The notes: generated from the sequence alone by a model not told the origin. A stretch of 64,000 bases of DNA from Balanoglossus misakiensis (GCA_040954595.2 CM082587.2:5704001-5768000), one strand, 5' to 3'. Positions 23,201 through 35,139 are shown, numbered from the stretch's first letter. A program made the numbers and translations.

Positions 23201-26200
23201 AATGCAAAGAAAAACAAGCAGTAAGTATGCCGTAGTTTGTGTGTCTCTGCCAAAAATATATTTCCTAAAAACATTCCTGTCTTTTGAAACATATCGAGAA
23301 TATTAGTTGTGGTAAATATGTCTGTCATATGTGAGATTCCTTTAGTTTGAAATGACATGAGAAAATGCAGGACAATTGATTACTTGATTGAATATTTTAG
23401 TTACATATTCTATTTGCATGCTGTTTACACAAGCTATACCATTCAAAATAATTCTAAAGCAGGCTACGGTCCTAGCAGCATACCAAGATGGTCCGGCCAT
23501 GCAAGTCCAAGTCCGTCTTCCTCGCCAGAAATGGCCAGGAAATCGCAACAGCAATATGGCCGCCAAGCTGACAGTGGACGATCGACTCCGAGCATCGCCA
23601 GACACCAGCAGCCGGGACCCGCAGACTACGGCCGTGGCAGGAGTCAGAAATACCCCGGACAGCGGCCACTGGAGGGCGATGTTGACAGTGGATTTGTCGG
23701 CTCCGAGGGCAGCCGGTACAGCAACCAAAGCAGTTATGGAGGGTTGGGAAAAGACAGGTAAAGATTCATTTTGAAGTGATTTTCTCCAGTAATGTGTAAT
23801 TAATTAAGATTTTTCAAGTAGGCTTGCAGTTGTGGAAGGCCGTGGTGCGATCTGAAATGATACAGTGCAATACAGTGCTATTTTCTCAAACTAATGTTTG
23901 ATTGGCGTATGGATTTATGTACTGGATACAATACTAATAGTAGCAATAACTTGTACATGAACAGTACAAGAGTAATATGTAAGTGTTCCTTGCAGAAGTA
24001 GAACAGTAATGTCGTCACATTTTATGTGTGTGTTTTTTTTTATTTCATTTCTTCAGACTGGGATATCATTACCCCAGCCCGTCACCGGTCAGCCAACACC
24101 CGTCCTCTCTCTACAGCCGGCGGTCATCAGTGTCCACAGTGCAGGGTCACCGGGCCTCTGTGACCTCGCACTCCCACAGGTGGACGGAGAGCGAGGACGA
24201 CATGAGCTACACCACCGGCAACGGCAGATCTGTGAAGTCGATGGATACGGTCGAGCGGTCCTCCAAGAGGGCCACACCAGTGAAGACACGAAAGTCACCA
24301 GCCAATAGCGTTGGTAAGTGTACTTAATCATAGTGGAAGTAAAGATTATGTACATGTAATTATTCATTGACTTCTGTAATCTAGAGACTGTGAAGTACTG
24401 GTACATCCAAGACTAAGAAAACTCACAAAAATCAGAGCAAGACTATAATTTTTGAAAGAAGGATGTAGTTGAATATTTTCACCTCATGAGAGTTTGGCAG
24501 AATCTAGACAAGAAGAGAACATGATTCTGTGAAACTCTCGGTAGATTTTATACGTTCTTTGTTTTCGTCTCTAATGGCATCTTGTGTTCTGTGACCCTGC
24601 AGACGTTGCAAAGCCGAGGCGGCCACTCTCTGGGCGATCGCGGGAGAGCAACGGCTCCACCAGGATGACCTACTACACCACGGACGACGAGGAGCAGAGC
24701 CGGCAGGACGCCCTCAAGCAGAGGGTACTGCGGGACAAGGAAGCCGAGCGGTGGGCGGATCCCGCCAAGCAGCGGGACAAGTTCGACACGGCCTCGGTGA
24801 TGTCGCGCAGCAGCGTGAAGAGCGAGGCCATCCGCGCCCTCCACGAGGAGGTGCAGAAGCTGCGGAGCGAGATGAGCGCCACCACCAAGCGCTCCGAGGA
24901 GCGACGCAAGCACCCGCCGCCCCTGCACGAGGACCTGCAGGCGAGGGCGTACGAGATGCCGGCCTTCGAGAGGCCCATGTACGAGCGCGACCGGGCGGTC
25001 AGCACGCCCTACAGCATCAACAAGTACGGCACGGAGACCGACAGTCCCGGCTACCAGCGGACACAGTCTCTGCGCAGTCTGTCGAAATCCCACGAATCGA
25101 TTCCTTCGGAGTTCTCGAGAGCCAGCAAGTCCCCCCAGGGATATTCCAGACAGCTTTTTGGGCTGGATAGGGATGCGGGTCACAGGTCAGGGTTCGAAGG
25201 TGAGAGACCAGGTCGCAGGTCAGGGTTCGAGGGTGAGAGACCAAGGTACGAAAGTCAGAGGTCAGGTGGCAGTAGGACCTCGCCGGTGAAGGAACAGCTG
25301 AGGCCAAGAGCGGGAAGACCTGCTTCTGGACTTGACAGATCGGGGTATGAAAGAGGACAGTCCGGTAGCACTGGCCAGCGGCGAACTGGGAGTCCAACCA
25401 AGCGGGGCCGCAGAGAAGAAATGCTGCGAGCGCTTAAAGATGACGTGCAACGCTTGCGAGAACAGATCCTGAAGAAGTATAATCCCAAGTTCAAACGGGA
25501 TGCTGGCACGTCCATGCCCTACACGTCAACGCCCTATAGCGGCGCCCCCAGGAGAAGCCCAGTCAGGGTTCAAAGGTCGCTGTCTCCGATGAGGGCGTCG
25601 TCGCCCCTCCGACCGCCCCCGCCAAGAGTCTATCGCAGCGCCGACTACGGCGACGAAGGGATCGACTACGACAGAGGATACAGTGACTACCACGAGCGAG
25701 GCGGGGATCGCTACTTGGAGGACAGCTACGCGGACGAGAGACCGTACACGGCGTACGACAGCCCCTACGTCGACGCGTACCGGGGGCGCCCGGTCAGCCC
25801 GATCAACCGGCCGCTCAGCCCGAGACACCGGTCAATGTCGATGCCGTCGTTCGGCGCGACCACCTCGCCGTGTCCTCTGTGCGGCGGCGCGGGCGTGCAC
25901 ACGCACGGCGAGTACGCCTATCCCCCCGACAACCCCAGAGAGCAGCAGCAACAGCCACCACCGCCACAACCCCAAGCCTCCTTCGGTCCGCCGCAAGCCA
26001 CCTTCGCCCCGCCGCCCAGATCCCAGACCCCAGCGGCGCCGCAGTACGGGTCCAACCCAGCCCTGACGGGCTACATGACAAGAGGGGTTGCCCAATCAAT
26101 GCCGTCGATACCCACAGCAGTGGCGGCCGCCCCGGTTTACCAACAGCAGCCGCAGGCCGAGACTCCAGCAGGTTCCAGCTACATGTTATCCCAGCCTGCA

Positions 26201-27272
26201 GCAGCTACAACTGCTACAGCACCTCAGCCAGCCCAGCAAGGACCCATACATATCATCAGCCAAACTCCAGTCAGGTGGGCTTATCATTTTGGTACATTAC
26301 CCTATGCAACAGATACAAATTAGTTTTTACATCCACAGACTGTGATTTTTTTTTAAAAAGTTAATTATAGTTTTGACTCTGAAGAAACAGTTGCAGTATT
26401 GTCTGTTAACCACGTGTTGTTATTGTTACTGGGGATATCGTAAATAATGTTGGGAACTGTTGTTACCTGCAGACATTACACTTCGGCCACTAAGAAAGGA
26501 AAAGTGAGATATTTCACACAGTCCTTGGATGACGCCGAGACGGCCTCTGAAGAAGAAATCATATACCGCAGGTGAGTTGTCCCCTTTTGAATCTTGGAGG
26601 TGGGGCAATCGACGATAATCAACAATCATATTCAATGTATACCCGCCCGCGGAGAGGTATTGCTTCATTAACACCATTCTCCCCGAACTGTGCTTCCTCA
26701 GGACAAGTCCGCGCCGTGACACCAGAAGACGAGCCCAAAACTACCAGGAAGACCGGGCAGCTAAGGTATGTTATATGACCTTCATCTTGGATAAAGCCAA
26801 GCATGCAGCCTCCAAGTGATCCCCTTCATCTATGTCCTTAGCTGTGAGTTTTTGTTTTTTAGTCTTTTGAAGTTTTAGTTTTGAAGTTACTAAACTACAT
26901 CATGCACACCATTACTGACACGCTTATTGAACATGGTAATCTTGCACACTGCTTACACTACTAACACTTACTAAATCATTTGTGATTTCCAGCTTTTGTA
27001 CAATGATAGGTTCCTATTTGTTATATGTGTATATACCATTGGGACCTTATGGAATTGGTTACGTACATTGGTCTGTGTATGTATGTGTATTGGGCCATTT
27101 GTAAAACAACCATGTTATATTGTGAAATTTCCTTTCTTAGATCGAAACTATTCGTCTTGGACTGTCACTTGAAGATGCCATAAGAACTGCCCAAGACCTC
27201 AAGAGGAAGTCTCGGAAAATGCTCTCAACTGTGCGGACCGACGTGGTGCAGGCCGAAATGTATGGAGACTGA
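17224..27272 (+). CDS. AKNA: AKNA-like protein, complete 16-exon coding region
   Basis: Vertebrate AKNA, first described as an AT-hook factor, is a centrosomal microtubule organiser. Coding exons: 17224-17332, 17751-19669, 19805-19958, 20228-20397, 20806-21063, 21519-21646, 22047-22113, 22371-22461, 22639-22775, 23160-23220, 23463-23757, 24057-24313, 24603-26274, 26473-26571, 26702-26765, 27141-27272. They sum to 5,613 nt, giving 1,870 residues and TGA, with consistent phase throughout. The N-terminal part is acidic, with four L-x-x-QGVM-like motifs (about 156-237). A basic GR[T/V]TP array covers about 457-554. Coiled coil with the AKNA-type motif TIDQLRLG ends near 676, and the conserved helical AKNA domain lies around 785-870. 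A long disordered Ser/Arg/Pro region follows, with a CPLC...HTH motif near 1638 and a final helical tail. The ATG at 17224 has A at -3 and G at +4. Human AKNA is shorter, about 1,440 residues. Orthology rests on the coiled-coil region and linkage to WHRN. Confidence 0.85.
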
Positions 27273-29725
27273 GCTGGTCTAGTTTGAAAAACAAAGGTTA
27301 TCCGTGTATCTGACTTGCGAGGGCGCCATTGAGAATGTTTCTTTTCCAGAAAAAGCTTTGGTTTTGGAAAACGTGGCATTAGTTGAGCTCTAACAATTAT
27401 TTGAGAAAAGTTTGCCTATTATGCAATTTGAACACAGCAGTGTATCAAATCTCAGGAATATATATTCTAACAATATTTGCAGTCCACAAACACCTGAAAA
27501 AAAACCCAGCAGACTTTGTATTTTGCAAAGAAACTAAACTATGCATCCTTTAACAGTATTTTTGAATTTTGCAGCCTTTCTCGAAACAAACTTGGCTTGC
27601 ATATTTTGTCTGTCCAGAGTCCAGACCATTGTTGTTTATTTTATAAAAACTTGCATATTTTATCTTCATGTTTATGTTAGTCACATGACCCAAATAGGTT
27701 GAGTTTTGTCTTCCACAATTGTATGTTTTCCAAATGCAACAAGATTTTATGCAAAAAAGGTGACTGTTCGACATTTGGAGAAGCCAACATATTTTATCGC
27801 TTGTCTATAAACTTCAGTTCGATTAGTTTTGTGTAGTTTTCTTTCAAGTGTGTGTTCCACTAGAAAGTTCATTTTGATTTCGATGTCATTTTACTGTATT
27901 CTTCCAGCTATCTATACTCTTACCCGTATAAGCAGTAAGTTATTTTATAATAAGAACGACCAAATATACGTCTGATTTTTTTTCTGTTTTTAAATATTTC
28001 ATGCCAATATAAGTATCTTCATCCGAAAGAGAAATGAGACTGATTTTTTTTTCTATTTCTAATCTCACAGCTGAGAGATTGTATTACGCATAATCAGCTG
28101 GCCGTCCATGTAATTATAACACAAAAAATTTGCACCTTTTCACTGTTCAATGAAAGCTTTGTTTCTGAATTCCATCCAATCAATGAATGAACCCATGTTA
28201 ACTGAATTTTAATTCTATTTAAGGATCAATGTGACTTGTTGTATTTTATTGTAAATTTGTGAGAATCTGGTGTTTTGGTCTGATACGGCAAGTCACTCTG
28301 CTGAAACTTATTTATTGTGCAAGTGAATTGGGTATTTGGGGGTTAGTTGATGATTATTTTCATGAATGAAAGATGAGATGTTTTGCCGATGCCTTTGTAC
28401 CATACTGTATAGTGTATATATTGTATCTATGTACATTTATGACATAGACCACCAATCAGGCGGCTGTGGGTGGTTATTAACAAGTAAACTAAGGGACCCC
28501 AACAATCCCACCAATCAGATAAGCCAAACTTTGAAATTATTGGGTCTACTAGGGGGTTTATGTAAAATAACTAACCAATCAGAAATATGATACAAGTTTT
28601 CCAAACATACTAAGTTGCCTTACCATTTTAAACAGATTTACAGTATAGTTTTGATTAAAAAGTATTAATATTAGGAAATTGAAAAGCTTAAAATGCATAT
28701 CTTCCAATAAAAATATACTAAAATGATTGATATAATATGACGTGCCTTTTCACATGTTTATCTTGCCTTTGTGGTTGTTTTGAGTTGAAGTATTTCTTGG
28801 GATAAAAGACAACATGATTTTTGTGTAAATTTGTATCGCAGGATGTGAAAAACTGGTCTTATGTGTATTTGATAAAAAACGTATTATTTCCTGAATTGTG
28901 TGCATGTTTTGTTAATTTTATTTTTGTCTAACATTACCAATATTGTATTCAGATTTGCAACCAGAACCTTGCATAACTACTTCTACAGGCTTTGAACATG
29001 TCATTACGAGCAGTATTCTGTGGTTTTTTAATGAGCTCTCCTTCTTATGCTGACAAAGTGGAACAGCCTCATTGCATGGATCAATCCATTCTGTAAAGCC
29101 GGGGGGGGGGGGGGGGGATGCGATGACAGCCTAGTTGTGTGCATTTTGAACTGCAGATAATTCCAGCAAGTTTTTATTTTTATGTGTGAGCACTTTTCAT
29201 CAGCGAATTACACAAACAGTACTATCAAAAATTATGTGTTTTCAACCAACACTTGGACGATTTTTTTTTAAATTCACAGATGACCTAACTTGATTTGGTA
29301 ATAATTTCAGTTTGTAAATATTCCTCATGGGAACTTTATTTTATTATATTTTTACGGACAATCACACTCCGAAATAAGTGGGACGTAATTTGGATATTGG
29401 AAAGTGCCTTAACAAAGTATTATGCATTTTAAGGAGTCTTAGTCAATTTCCATTCACCTAGGGAGTACTGACCCCTATCTTGTCTTCTTTGGGCATATGA
29501 CTCCTTAGGGTTGTAAATTTTGTTGCTATTTTGATTTTTTTTATTCCAAGAAAGCAAGTGACAGTAATAATTGCAAGAGTAAGAGGTTTGAATGGTAATT
29601 GAAAAGCCAAAAACAATAAGTACAAAATGTATTTTGAAGAGTGTAGCAGTTATTGTACATTCTGTATATGAATATGATATATAAAGATATTGGACATGAA
29701 AGATAATAAATACACGTATTTACTC
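27273..29725 (+). other. AKNA-like 3' UTR with polyadenylation signals
   Basis: AT-rich sequence with no coding potential after the TGA at 27270-27272. AATAAA signals occur at about 28706 and 29705, so the UTR could be 1.4 or 2.4 kb. It contains a 17-nt poly-G run (29101-29117) and three ACCAATCAG copies (28451, 28510, 28574). The 3' ends are predicted only from signal sequences. Confidence 0.5.
29101..29117. repeat. Poly-G run (17 nt)
   Basis: Homopolymer in the probable 3' UTR of the AKNA-like gene. If transcribed, it is G-rich in the sense RNA and could form a quadruplex. Confidence 0.8.
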
Positions 29726-30049
29726 AAATGCTTGTTATGTCTGGTTCTTGGTACAGTACTTCCACTGCGTGTTACTTATTTAATGATAATCTTATCAACC
29801 CTTATTTCTCGTACTTTGCAAAACTCGGGTGGTAAATAAACCTTGGTAATCTTAAAATCCGTTCGTATTTCATTAAAGGGCCAATACATGTATCTGTAAC
29901 GTTTGGCAAATGTCAGTATTGCGCCCTCTACAAAGTACTTGTGGAATGTGCAAGCGTAAGTTTAGAATAGTCCTACAAAAGGTCACGGAAGCCAGTTGAC
30001 CTACCAATATTCATGTATACGTCAATGTAAACCCATTGAATCAGTCGTT

Positions 30050-30173
30050 CCGTGTTACGTTAGTTTGTAGATAGGATAACGTGGTTCAGTGTGGCCTTTG
30101 TAATCGGGCTTCCAGCAGATCTACACTGACGATTGATACGGTGACACGATAAAGCTCAAATTATCGTTTCAAG
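30050..30173 (+). other. Possible non-coding first exon of the TRIM-NHL gene
   Basis: Moderately GC-rich sequence ending AAG|GTATGT (donor at 30174). The TRIM-NHL coding exon is preceded by pyrimidine-rich sequence and acceptors at 32104 (TTCCAG) and 32116, so a 5' UTR intron of about 1.9 kb is plausible. No protein is encoded. The transcript start is unknown, and the upstream edge given is arbitrary. Confidence 0.3.
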
Positions 30174-31987
30174 GTATGTAGGCTACACATATTGTTCACG
30201 ATAGGCCAACCCGTTTGTTAATATAAACTTTTAAGTTGTGTTTCACGCGATGGGCTACCCAGCCTCATTAAATAACCAGGCGCGGCACAGACTGTGGTGT
30301 CACAGAGGACGAGGGTGTCTATGTAACCGTACGCCCATTCGTCGCATACTATTTTCTTCGCAGTGGCTTATGTTGTGTATTAGGGCTACACCACTGCTGA
30401 TCAGCGTATGTTTTGCCTTGATCGATGGGTGTAACGTGACCCGCACGACGCGATTTCCGCAGCAAATAAGGTTATCTGTGAAAAAACGTCAAGGTGTGTG
30501 AGGAAAGATACTCGACATTGTTTGTAATACCACAAATTCCTCGCATGCACCCGTACTTGAAATCGCACCAGTACCGGTTCCTGTACAAGTATGCGAGTCA
30601 GTGGCTGTTTTATTTTATCCATAAAATCAGTCGACATTCTTATAGAAATCATATATCTACAAATGATATGTACATTAAAACATCGTATTTATGCTGTAAG
30701 GAACATACATATACAGTATGTCGATCGAGCGTTGGCCGAGCGACTGAGGTGAAATTTGCCAGCGCTTTAATGTTACGCGACTACCCCACCCTTGAATGGA
30801 ATTGCGGTGGTGTCAGTGGTCACTGGCCTCCATTTTTTGTTTATTAGATCACGAAGAAAGATCATGTGTTTATATTCAACCGGAGATGGTAGCCTTCTTT
30901 GTGGTGATTTATTCACGCCCTCTAATGTAAACTGCGTGTCTGAACCATTCCAAACATTTTAAACGCTCAGTATTTACAGGTTCATGGAAGTCTTGTGTAC
31001 ATGTAGTGTAATGACGTACGAAGTAACCTACATATCTACATACGTGACATGTATTTCAGGGCGCAAACTGTCGCTGTAATTTCCTGAGCGAAGGTCGTCG
31101 GGATGGTTTTGCCTCGTGTTACATGTGTGGATGGGTGTACGGCAAAAACACGCGTTACTTTGAATCTCTGGTAGCTATTAAACCATGGTCGTCTACGTCA
31201 ATGATTGGGGAATTTAGAGTCAAATAGTCTATTGTGATGGTGATAGTCGGAGATGAGCTCAGTATTTACTTACGCTAGAACGTTTAAATATGACAATCTC
31301 TTTTCGAAAGTATAACTCGTTTATTGAGAAATACTGCACGTCTGAACATCAAGAAAGAAGTTACTGACCCATGCTTTCAACGTCCAATGAAGAGTAAAAA
31401 ATCAAGGTTCTGGGGTAAACGTTGATGCAGTTAATAGTAGGCCAACAACACATGAAAGCACAGCAGACGACATTTTTTTCTCACGACCAAACAAAAAGGA
31501 CCAAAACGCCGAAATCATGGCAAAGCCGTGCTATCTCATTTCTCCCGGAACCAGCTTCGATTTTTCAAGCACAGCGAATAAGCTCACCACTGCTCCGTAA
31601 AATATTGACGGTTTCTAAAAACAATTCGAATGACCTTGCATTGTTGCATCGACAGTTATTCATAGACTGTTCATGTGTCACCACATTTGAATTTCAGTTC
31701 AGCAGGCCGCTGGAATCAAAGAGTTAAAGTTACGTCACATCACATCACCGATTGTATGAGCTCTTGCCTCCGGTAACGTTTCTGTCGCCGCCGCGTGTAG
31801 ACCGCCTGCTCGGTGACCGAGGTCTTTTATGGATGGGGTCCTTTTGCTGCTTTGGTGCCGTTTGGGTCGCTTTGGCCCAGTTTTCAGACCGTCCAGGTTT
31901 CGAAAACACCCGAATTCTTGTCTCGTGTTAAGTTGTTGAAACACCATAAAGTTGGCCCTGCTGGACATGCGTGGTGGTGGCGGCGGC
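30174..31987 (+). other. Probable 5' UTR intron or intergenic DNA upstream of TRIM-NHL
   Basis: No supported gene. Short open frames on both strands lack recognisable motifs. The segment leads into the (GAT)n array and the polypyrimidine tract before the TRIM start exon. Confidence 0.4.

Positions 31988-32074
<87 letters not shown>
31988..32074. repeat. (GAT)n microsatellite, about 29 units
   Basis: An essentially uninterrupted trinucleotide repeat ends 43 bases before the TRIM-NHL start codon. It creates spurious poly-Asp, poly-His and poly-Ile frames. It sits just upstream of a T-rich tract and acceptor-like TTCCAG at 32099-32104, so it may be intronic or in the leader. Confidence 0.95.
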
Positions 32075-32077
<3 letters not shown>

Positions 32078-32117
32078 TTTCTTTTCTTTTCCTTCGAATT
32101 CCAGATAGAATTCCAGG

Positions 32118-34499
32118 ATGTCGTCCAACCAAGCCGAGCTGTTAGAACAGCTACTGCAGTGTCCCGTATGCGAGAGGCCATTTCAAAGGCCCGTCATCCT
32201 CCCGTGCTTCCACCTCGCCTGCAGGGTGTGCGTCGCCGAGAGCCCGTTCTGTGTCATCTGCGACAAGGAGTTTGATCTGTCTGGCGCCGCCAAGGGGCTG
32301 CCCGGCGCGCACGTCATCGAACACTTGGTGCAGCGGGGAGGGAAGGCCACCGCCTCGCAGGTTTTCCGTCTGTGTCACGACTGTCAGGTCCCCGCCGTTC
32401 ACTACTGCGCCAGCTGCAGCCACTTCCTGTGCGACCGATGCAAGAGGCAGCACAAGAGGTTCACCACGAAAGTCCACGATATCAAATCGGTGGACGAGCA
32501 CAGGCTGGAGATCAAAAATCAGATCCCGTGTCCCGCGCACCGGGACAGGCTCGTGGAGTTCGTCTGCAATGTGTGCAGGATACCCGTGTGTCCGGAGTGC
32601 ACGGTCGAGGGCGCTGTCCACCAGTACCACGACTGCATAGATCTGTCGACGGGCATGGACGCGATGGTCCAGTCCGACAGCCAGGTGCTCGACGAGGCCG
32701 GCACGAGGGCGGCCGAAATGGACGGCAATTTGGAGTTCTTGCGGAACACCAAGCACGATCTGATGGAGAAAAAGGAGCTGGTTTCTGGCGACATTCGAAA
32801 CCACGTGGACGAGTACCTCAAGGCGGTGTGGAACGCCGGCCAAAAACTGATATGCGAGGTCAGTCGGGACTTCGACGAAAGCATTTCCGTGGTGTCGGAG
32901 AAACTAGACAAGGGATACGAGATGCTGGCCGATTTAGAAGGCTTCTCGAATCTGGCGGACGGTTTGTACCAACCAGGAGACAGTGCGTCTCGATTCTTCC
33001 TCGCTCGGCAGTGCAACGAGCGCGTCAGAAAACTACTCCAGGAGAACTTCAAGGTGGCGGTCGACGAGATCAAAAGCGCCGACTTCGTCGCGAACAAGGA
33101 GGCGCTGGCGTCCATCTCCGAGATGCAGCTGGGGTCCATCCAGCACCAGCTGGTCCCCATCCCGAGGGGTTTGGAAGGTTCGTGGGAGGACATGCAGGAC
33201 GAAGTGATGGAGTCTCTGCGAAAAACGAATGGCGAAAACAACAACGTTGCAGCTGACCCGACCAACTGCCGCGGGGAGCGAGACAGTCTCAGCGAAGCCA
33301 GCGATAAGCAGAGCGGGGACGACTCGGCGAACTTGGAACAGAAAGCCGATAACGACAGCCAGTCCGCGTCCGCCATGAGCGAATCCGATGACAAGAGCGT
33401 CGTGTCGGAGGACAGCAGCACCAAGAATGAGCCGGACGGTCCGACTACTGGAACGGTAAACAACGACGATCGCCTGAGCACCCAGTCCGACGACAGCGAG
33501 AGGCACCCCCCGCCGACCATCGCAGAGAGGCAGCTCAGTTCGCCCGACGAAGCACCGGAGAAAACCAGGCTGAAGTACAAACGCAAGGAAAACCACTACG
33601 ATTACTACGTCCCCGGTTCCAAAGAACGAAATATCGCCAAGCTGAAAATTCGGGAAAGCGCGGAGCTTGGCGCCGGCGACTCGTCGCAGTCGACGGTCAA
33701 ATTTCAGGAACCGCACGGAATAGCCGTGTCTGCCAGCGGGACTGTCGCCGTGGCCGACACCCGCAACGGGGAGATAAAACTCTTCAACAGAGACAGGAGA
33801 GCCACGGGGGCGTTCAAGATTCGGCGCAACGTGTTTCTGCCGGGGAAGTTCTCCCCGTTCGATCTGGCGTTCGTGGACGACGACCACCTGGTCGTAACCG
33901 ACTGCGAGGACGACAGCGTGGTGGTGTGTAACCTGCACGGGAAAGTGACCAAGCGGGTCGAGGACACGGCGCTGCGGAAACCGAAGGGCGTGGCGGTAGA
34001 CAGCGAGGGGAGGATTCTAGTCGTCGACTCCCACAATCAGCTGGTCCGGGTCTACTGCCTCGAAACGTGTCAGAGGCTGCTCAGCTTCGGGTCGGGCGAC
34101 GAGAACTCGGAAGGCCAATTGGCCGAGCCGTGGTTCATCGCCGTGGACGGCGCCAACAACGTCCTGGTCAGCGACTGCAGCAAGTCGTGCCTGCAGGTGT
34201 TCGACCAGGACGGCTACTTCCTCCATCGGTCGTACATCAAGATGGGCGGCCAGGGCCAGCTGCAGCAGCGCATCAGCCCCTGCGGCCTGCACTGCGACCG
34301 CCACGGCAACGTGTACGTCACTCGCTATGATTCCGGAGGGGTGTACGCGTTCGATGCCGACAAGCGCTACATGTTCGAGTTCGGCGAGAGCTGGCAGTGC
34401 TACTTCGCCGTCGCCGTGGACGGCAACGAACCGTGGTGCGCATACGTGACGGACAAAATCGGACACTCTGTATTTGTCTTCGAGTTGGCTGATGACTAA
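32118..34499 (+). CDS. TRIM-NHL protein (RING, two B-boxes, coiled coil, NHL propeller)
   Basis: A 793-residue protein with an uninterrupted coding region, probably a RING E3 ubiquitin ligase using its C-terminal propeller to bind RNA or protein. RING, residues 15-48, has a complete C3HC4 set: C15, C18, C30, H32, C35, C38, C45, C48. Two Cys/His B-boxes follow at about 85-125 (CHDC, CASC, CDRC) and 135-175 (CPAH, CNVC, CPEC). Coiled coil covers about 175-355, and an acidic, Ser-rich disordered linker about 368-480. Six NHL repeats (about 525-790) have the usual D/G...V.V.D pattern. Order and length match the TRIM2/3/32/71 class. TRIM32 has one B-box and TRIM2/3 have a filamin domain not seen here, so I leave it unnamed. 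Such genes are expanded in many marine invertebrates. The first ATG after the acceptor-like sites is chosen; it is 10 residues upstream of the RING. Confidence 0.95.
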   Translation: MSSNQAELLEQLLQCPVCERPFQRPVILPCFHLACRVCVAESPFCVICDKEFDLSGAAKGLPGAHVIEHLVQRGGKATASQVFRLCHDCQVPAVHYCASCSHFLCDRCKRQHKRFTTKVHDIKSVDEHRLEIKNQIPCPAHRDRLVEFVCNVCRIPVCPECTVEGAVHQYHDCIDLSTGMDAMVQSDSQVLDEAGTRAAEMDGNLEFLRNTKHDLMEKKELVSGDIRNHVDEYLKAVWNAGQKLICEVSRDFDESISVVSEKLDKGYEMLADLEGFSNLADGLYQPGDSASRFFLARQCNERVRKLLQENFKVAVDEIKSADFVANKEALASISEMQLGSIQHQLVPIPRGLEGSWEDMQDEVMESLRKTNGENNNVAADPTNCRGERDSLSEASDKQSGDDSANLEQKADNDSQSASAMSESDDKSVVSEDSSTKNEPDGPTTGTVNNDDRLSTQSDDSERHPPPTIAERQLSSPDEAPEKTRLKYKRKENHYDYYVPGSKERNIAKLKIRESAELGAGDSSQSTVKFQEPHGIAVSASGTVAVADTRNGEIKLFNRDRRATGAFKIRRNVFLPGKFSPFDLAFVDDDHLVVTDCEDDSVVVCNLHGKVTKRVEDTALRKPKGVAVDSEGRILVVDSHNQLVRVYCLETCQRLLSFGSGDENSEGQLAEPWFIAVDGANNVLVSDCSKSCLQVFDQDGYFLHRSYIKMGGQGQLQQRISPCGLHCDRHGNVYVTRYDSGGVYAFDADKRYMFEFGESWQCYFAVAVDGNEPWCAYVTDKIGHSVFVFELADD

Positions 34500-35102
34500 A
34501 ACGTCCGGGAAAATTCGATCGGGACTCAAAAACACAATTCTAGCTGTCGTAAAGTAACTGTGATGCACATACACGTGATTTTCATGCAACAGGCCTAAAT
34601 AACGTTTGGACTCGAATCAAAGAAGAACTGCTGTAGTGCTATCAAACGACATGATTTGAAATCCATATTAATATCCCATTAGACTCCGAGTCGTCGGAGA
34701 TACTAACATCATATCTCGATATTTTGATAATTGATTTAACACGAAAACGTAAATTTATTTCTATTTATACACACTCAGCTATCTCACATACCCGTTGTTA
34801 TCATTATTGTTTAGTTATTATTATTATCATCAACGTCATTATTATTATTATATTATTATTTTTATTTTATCACCATCAACATACCCTGAAGTCTGTCTCA
34901 AGAGATTTACATTAGAGGCATAACTAAAGTTTATCACGTTTATTCTAAAACAATAAAATGACAATGAAATATCACTTTCTAATGCGCAATAATTTCTTAA
35001 CGGGAAGCCGTTTTTCATGCTTTTATTGGAACGAATACTCGATACAAGAAAACAGCTGCTGTAATTTTGTATTTGTCGTATCGTTGCTTTTATAAACAAT
35101 GG

Positions 35103-35139
35103 TTATTAATAAAGTACAAGTTTATTAATAAAGTACAAG
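35103..35139. repeat. Tandem duplication carrying two polyadenylation signals
   Basis: The unit TTATTAATAAAGTACAAG occurs twice in direct tandem, giving AATAAA at 35108-35113 and 35127-35132. It lies about 610 bp after the TRIM-NHL stop and could act as its poly(A) signal. Confidence 0.6.

Noticed and set aside
30720-30810. tRNA-like TTGGCCGAGCGACTGAGG resembling a Leu/Ser D-arm
   Set aside because: No matching acceptor stem, anticodon arm or T-arm consensus follows at the right distance; at most a decayed tRNA-derived fragment.
31928-32275. Long poly-Asp, poly-His and poly-Ile frames
   Set aside because: Products of reading the GAT repeat in different frames; not proteins.
32118-34499. TRIM32 orthology, since TRIM32 lies on the same human chromosome arm as AKNA and WHRN
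   Set aside because: The protein has two B-boxes and an extra acidic linker, and the human distance is megabases; similarity is at class level only.
32151-34589. Several 100-350-codon frames overlapping the TRIM-NHL gene
   Set aside because: Shadow frames; only the 32118-34499 frame shows RING, B-box and NHL residues.
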